Positions 6,214-9,133 of a DNA stretch of 9,133 nucleotides are shown here, piece by piece. The notes beneath the pieces are model-generated. The model saw only the letters and a list, made by a program, of their open reading frames with translations. It was not told the DNA's origin and did no database searches. The position numbers and the translations under genes were made by a program. Source of the DNA: Candidatus Hodarchaeota archaeon (GTDB lineage: Archaea; Asgardarchaeota; Heimdallarchaeia; Hodarchaeales; Hodarchaeaceae); NCBI GenBank assembly GCA_016839665.1, contig JAEOTU010000353.1, positions 1-9,133 of the forward strand, in the 5' to 3' direction. Each line of letters starts with the position of its first letter. The stretch's first letter is position 1.

Positions 6214-6747
6214 TTAAATATAGGTAAGTTCACTATCTGGATGACGTAACAAAATGAACTCAGGATTCACCATTTCTCCTCTGGATGGAGAATAACGCTC
6301 TTCTCGAAAAGAATATGGAAATAAGGAACCTAACCCAAAGATTGCTAGTCGTCCTACAGGGTGATGATTTCCAAAGAGAGCTAGTGAGATGGATCTAGTC
6401 ATCTCACGTGTTTTAGCTTCATCAATTACTCCAATCGAGTGAACGTACTCATGGAGAAGTAAATGAAACAGATAAGCTTTGTAAAGATCTGCTTCAGATT
6501 CCTCTCGCATGATTCGGAGAGCTGATTTATTTAAATAAATTTCATTAGTTCCGACTCTATGGAATCCACCTACAAAATTTCCACGATCGTAACCTAATTC
6601 TACTAGCCCAAGCAAGATACCATAACGAGATTTGTTTAAGAACTGACGGACTACTCTAATTACTAGTTGAAAAATCCCTGAAAAGTCATCATTTTCTAAA
6701 GAATCATATGTTTCCTTAAAATACTGTATTTCTGCTTTGGATATCAA
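6214..6747 (-). CDS. Small HExxHxxGxxD zinc metalloprotease-like protein
   Basis: A 177-residue soluble protein with no signal peptide or membrane helix. Its key feature is LLLHEYVHSIGVIDEAKTR (97-115): H99, E100 and H103 form the HExxH zinc motif, G106 follows, and D109 sits where metzincins carry their third ligand (HExxHxxGxxD); E110 is an alternative. Before it lies a probable edge strand, NEIYLNKSALRIM (68-80), as expected for a minimal zincin fold. The C-terminal third (FGLGSLFPYSFREERYSP and beyond) is unassigned. Proteolytic activity is inferred from the motif only. The start is TTG at 6747: no ATG or GTG lies between it and the upstream stop at 6796-6798, a purine-rich GGGAAG (6753-6758, minus) is five bases before it, and a TATA-like AATAAAATAA (6796-6805, minus) lies farther up. 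It lies back to back with the M20 hydrolase and may share a peptide-processing role, but it is transcribed separately. Confidence 0.75.
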   Translation of the reverse strand: MISKAEIQYFKETYDSLENDDFSGIFQLVIRVVRQFLNKSRYGILLGLVELGYDRGNFVGGFHRVGTNEIYLNKSALRIMREESEADLYKAYLFHLLLHEYVHSIGVIDEAKTREMTRSISLALFGNHHPVGRLAIFGLGSLFPYSFREERYSPSRGEMVNPEFILLRHPDSELTYI

Positions 6748-6795
6748 TATTTCTTCCCGATACCAATAATAAAAGAATCCCTTAAGATGACTAGG

Positions 6796-6805
6796 TTATT
6801 TTATT
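6796..6805 (-). promoter_or_regulatory. TATA-like box of the HExxH gene
   Basis: AATAAAATAA on the minus strand predicts a transcript start near 6775 and a leader of about 28 bases that includes the purine-rich GGGAAG at 6753-6758 before the TTG start. Confidence 0.35.
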
Positions 6806-6828
6806 CGAACTTGAATTACTGCTTTGCA

Positions 6829-8430
6829 TTATCTAAAGTATTTGTTGACAAGCTTCTTTGCTGGAATAAAAACTCTAGTATCTCCCCGCCAATCTTCTAA
6901 AAGGTCCTCAAAAAACACTTCGAAGTCGACAACGAAGTCTATCATTCTATTTCTAATAGTCTTCAGTTCCTCTGTAGCTATAACTGCTAGAATTGTGTAC
7001 AATCCTTCTTCTATCATAATGCAATGATTCTCATGCCTGATTACCTTTAGGTTAGAAGCTTGTGTTATTTCGTTGATGATACTCGAAATTCCAACTATTG
7101 CGCCCCCAGCAAGATTTGCATCAGCCTCCAACTCCTGCTTTTGTAATGGTTGAGAGAAGAATGGCAGTCCTGATCGAGAAAGCACAAGAATGTGTTCTAC
7201 CTTATTGCGCCACTCTAATTCTTCCTTTGAAGGAAGAGGTTCCTCTGTCTGAAATATTACCGTTGTTGCGGTAAAGTAGGCGAAAATCATGACAACTGGG
7301 AGTAAAACCGGTTGAGTTTTAATGAGAGGTTCCAGAGCTGTATCTATAATAACCCCAAAAAACATTCCAATTCCGAAAAACAAAAAAGCAATCCCACTAT
7401 GGATTATCAGAAATCCTTCGGGAGCTTGTTCATAAAGAACCACTAAAAGTCCACCGTATAGTGCTAAGGTAAGGCCTATACCCGCAATTAATGGAAGAAA
7501 AAGAAGTAAGAAATAATCATCTATTGGACTAGGAAATAATGAAGGGAATATAGTAATCAGAAAAAAAGCAATGAAAGCAATAGCCTCCAAATAAAAACCT
7601 ATTAAAATTGACCAACGACGGCCAATCTTATCATAAAGAAAGCCACTAGGTATGCATGCAACTAAAGATACGAAGAATAGCACGAAGACAAAAATATTCC
7701 AATAAGAGGGGATTCTCTCCATTAAATCAGTTAATTCAGTATTATAAAATATCAGGATTGCAGTATAGTACACATTAGTCATAAAGAATCCAATGAAGAA
7801 ACTCAATAGAAGGACAGGGTAAGAAATGATTTTTTTCCCGAAATAAAAATGCAGACTTCTCTTCCTTGGGAGAAGTGTTGATTCTTCCTTCCCAATTAGT
7901 AATGTAATAATAATAATTAGGAGTAAAGAAATTAAATAGAAGATATGCAAAATGACATTTCCTATAAGGTCAAAAACAACGTCTAGAATTGATACTACAG
8001 TTACTCCAATATATACGAGGTAGAAGACTCTTCCACGATATTCTGGATTTTTGAAAATAGGACTAAGCAACGAAAATATCATTGGTACTGTATTTCCGTT
8101 ACAGAAACCAGCAATAATTAAACAACAAATAATCAATAGTGGGTCTTTTAAAGCAACTAAACCGATTAGAGATAGGACAAGTGAGGTAGAAGAGACTAAA
8201 TAATTAAGTTTTTGATCGTGTTTAGACGAAAATAGTAAGAAGAATAAAGATCCAAAAGGTAATGCTCCTAAATGGAAAAGTATGTAAATTGGTTCTAGGT
8301 TGACTCTTTCAAGTGCTTTAAACTCGAGAACAAAGTGTAGGATCCACATCATTCCCCCCAAAAGGCCTGAACTGACCAATACAAGTCCTTTCTTCGAGAA
8401 TATTATTTTCATTTCTTGAACAAGGGACAC
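6829..8430 (-). CDS. MFS transporter fused to a C-terminal cytosolic longin/roadblock-like domain
   Basis: Residues 15-394 hold twelve hydrophobic helices in MFS order. Motif A is intact in the second half (PSGFLYDKIGRRWS, 261-274, between helices 8 and 9), while the equivalent loop between helices 2 and 3 (FSSKHDQKLN) has lost it. After a charged linker (396-408) comes a soluble domain of about 125 residues. It starts VEHILVLSRSGLPFFSQPL (411-429), continues with AGGAIVGISSIINEI (441-455), then alternating strands to about 485, and ends with a helix around FEVFFEDLLEDW (503-514). This order resembles the archaeal longin/roadblock-like fold, as I judge from pattern alone. About 400 residues is usual for MFS proteins, so the extra domain explains the 533. 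It may make transport responsive to a partner such as a small GTPase; that is inference. Start is GTG 8430 or ATG 8412 (Met7); a TATA-like CTTTTTAAT lies at 8464-8472 (minus). The substrate is unknown. Confidence 0.85.
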   Translation of the reverse strand: MSLVQEMKIIFSKKGLVLVSSGLLGGMMWILHFVLEFKALERVNLEPIYILFHLGALPFGSLFFLLFSSKHDQKLNYLVSSTSLVLSLIGLVALKDPLLIICCLIIAGFCNGNTVPMIFSLLSPIFKNPEYRGRVFYLVYIGVTVVSILDVVFDLIGNVILHIFYLISLLLIIIITLLIGKEESTLLPRKRSLHFYFGKKIISYPVLLLSFFIGFFMTNVYYTAILIFYNTELTDLMERIPSYWNIFVFVLFFVSLVACIPSGFLYDKIGRRWSILIGFYLEAIAFIAFFLITIFPSLFPSPIDDYFLLLFLPLIAGIGLTLALYGGLLVVLYEQAPEGFLIIHSGIAFLFFGIGMFFGVIIDTALEPLIKTQPVLLPVVMIFAYFTATTVIFQTEEPLPSKEELEWRNKVEHILVLSRSGLPFFSQPLQKQELEADANLAGGAIVGISSIINEITQASNLKVIRHENHCIMIEEGLYTILAVIATEELKTIRNRMIDFVVDFEVFFEDLLEDWRGDTRVFIPAKKLVNKYFR

Positions 8431-8463
8431 GTCATATCAACTTTCACATTCAAATAGCTTACA

Positions 8464-8472
8464 ATTAAAAAG
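8464..8472 (-). promoter_or_regulatory. TATA-like box of the MFS-fusion gene
   Basis: CTTTTTAAT on the minus strand predicts a transcript start near 8441, leaving about 11 bases before GTG 8430 or 29 before ATG 8412. It shares CTTTTTAAT with the TATA-like site at 2996-3004. Confidence 0.3.
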
Positions 8473-8537
8473 TGTATTCTTTTTTGTTCCTGTTCACAGA
8501 AACAACAGCTATGTGAGGGAAGGTCTTTGGATGGTTT

Positions 8538-8552
8538 GAGGGACAACCCCTC
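8538..8552 (+). repeat. Short hairpin upstream of the small ORF
   Basis: GAGGG (8538-8542) and CCCTC (8548-8552) form a GC-rich 5-base stem with a 5-base loop, ending 21 bases before the GTG at 8574. GGTT/AACC (8533-8536 / 8545-8548) is a competing pairing. It could be a leader hairpin or chance. Confidence 0.3.
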
Positions 8553-8573
8553 TGAGAAACGATCACGAATGAG

Positions 8574-8789
8574 GTGTTTGAACATAAAACCCAATTTGAT
8601 GACATTCTCAAGACTCTACAAAGTAACAATTGGCGAAGATTCAGATTTTGTGAGTTTTTCGATCCAGACATCAATGTAATGATTTGTTTGGTGAATGTCC
8701 CTAAAGAACGTCTCCAAATCTATAAGGATGGTGAATCTGCTTTCGGTTCCGCTCGGAAGTGGATTTGGAAACAAGTAGCTCGGTGGTAA
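8574..8789 (+). CDS. Small hypothetical protein (71 aa)
   Basis: A short frame with a GTG start; an in-frame TGA lies at 8553-8555, and no ATG lies between that stop and the GTG. The product is soluble and mixed in composition: an N-terminal helix (FEHKTQFDDILKTLQ), a probable strand pair around RFRFCEFF and NVMICLVNV, then a Trp-rich basic end (ARKWIWKQVARW). There is no signal peptide, membrane helix or known motif, and only two cysteines (26 and 38). Three things support a real gene: balanced protein-like composition, a spacer on each side rather than overlap with a larger gene, and a 9-base hairpin at the stop codon that could end the transcript. Against it are the weak start and the lack of a clear ribosome binding site. 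I do not recognise it, and it could be a remnant of a larger gene. Confidence 0.45.
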   Translation: MFEHKTQFDDILKTLQSNNWRRFRFCEFFDPDINVMICLVNVPKERLQIYKDGESAFGSARKWIWKQVARW

Positions 8790-8816
8790 ATGATTACAAA
8801 AGATTACTAATCATTT
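8788..8816 (+). terminator. Hairpin at the end of the small ORF
   Basis: AAATGATTA (8788-8796) and TAATCATTT (8808-8816) are perfect reverse complements around an 11-base loop. The stem begins inside the TAA stop codon of the small ORF. There is no long T-run immediately after it, so it may be a 3'-end stabiliser or a binding dyad instead. Confidence 0.4.
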
Positions 8817-8836
8817 CTACTATGTTCAATCCTTCA

Positions 8837-8854
8837 AGGTTTGAAAGCAAACCT
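8837..8854. repeat. Perfect tight hairpin between convergent genes
   Basis: AGGTTTG (8837-8843), loop AAAG, CAAACCT (8848-8854). A pyrimidine stretch and ATTTTATTTT (8871-8880) follow on the plus strand, so it may act as a second terminator for the small ORF and shield the converging gene from read-through. Confidence 0.45.
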
Positions 8855-8873
8855 CTTCTCTCAACATTCTATT

Positions 8874-9133
8874 TTATTTTCCCGTCTTCTCATAAATCGG
8901 TTTTTTAGCCACTGGGCTAAAATGGTGAGTAACTGAGCCCCAATTGGTGATTAAACCTTGTTTTTCGCTTTTGGTTCGTAGGAATTCAATTGTTGTTAAG
9001 TGGTCCTTTTGAAGATAATTGATAGCTAATAATGTTGTTCCAACGATAACAGACCCTAAAAGAATGAAAAATAACCCGAGAGTCCATAAGACAAGCAAAG
9101 CCAAGCCAAAATAATCTAGAGTGAATCCAGCCA
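8874..9133 (-). CDS. C-terminal end of a membrane protein, start outside the window
   Basis: The minus-strand frame is open to the right edge of the window; a TTG at 9104 is the only start-like codon and is probably internal, so only the last 85 or so residues are seen. They begin with a hydrophobic stretch of about 35 residues (around FGLALLVLWTLGLFFILLG and on to LLAINYL), long enough for one long or two short membrane helices. A polar tail of about 45 residues follows, ending PIYEKTGK. There is no recognisable motif and I cannot name the family. It converges on the small ORF at 8574-8789, with two hairpins in the 84-base gap between their stop codons. Confidence 0.65.
   Translation of the reverse strand, partial: AGFTLDYFGLALLVLWTLGLFFILLGSVIVGTTLLAINYLQKDHLTTIEFLRTKSEKQGLITNWGSVTHHFSPVAKKPIYEKTGK

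Noticed and set aside
6824..7027. Plus-strand reading frame of 67 codons.
   Set aside because: Lies opposite the conserved C-terminal domain of the MFS-fusion gene; a shadow frame.
8465..8674. Minus-strand frames of 61-69 codons overlapping the small plus-strand ORF.
   Set aside because: Two mutually overlapping frames with Ser/Cys-rich, low-quality translations, and no good starts; the plus-strand frame with a hairpin at its stop is more convincing.

Overview
This is AT-rich DNA that reads as archaeal, most likely from the Asgard archaea. The placement is an inference from several signs. Good ribosome binding sites are nearly absent. TATA-like boxes sit about 25-30 bases before probable transcript starts. 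Pyrimidine/T-rich tracts follow genes, and GTG and TTG starts are used. The secreted peptidase is tethered to the membrane by a calcium-repeat stalk and a C-terminal helix. One transporter carries a C-terminal domain resembling the longin/roadblock-like domains common in Asgard genomes. No rRNA, tRNA, CRISPR array or insertion sequence was found.

Layout. Bases 1-771 (+) hold the end of a four-helix membrane protein that begins before the window. It converges, with a one-base gap, on an exported M28 zinc aminopeptidase (773-2095, -). An 84-base divergent promoter region separates that gene from a compact MutY-type DNA glycosylase (2180-2935, +). The gap from 2936 to 3289 is unusually rich in inverted repeats and is the best candidate for an undescribed element, a small structured RNA around 3027-3154. 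It is followed by a 12-helix MFS transporter (3290-4537, +), a lysine-rich 75-residue protein on the other strand (4654-4881, -), an M20 amidohydrolase/carboxypeptidase with a TTG start (5017-6189, +), and a small HExxH metalloprotease-like protein with a TTG start (6214-6747, -).

The last third holds a 12-helix MFS protein fused to a cytosolic longin-like domain (6829-8430, -), a small unrecognised protein (8574-8789, +), two compact hairpins between converging genes, and the C-terminal end of another membrane protein (8874-9133, -) running off the right edge.

The genes are mostly single transcription units on alternating strands, not an operon. The shared theme is loose: peptide or amide breakdown outside (M28) and inside (M20, possibly the HExxH protein) the cell, small-molecule transport (two MFS proteins) and DNA repair. 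The points most worth follow-up are the MFS-longin-like fusion, the inverted-repeat-rich gap at 2936-3289, and the MutY-type enzyme that lacks the usual 8-oxoguanine-reading domain.
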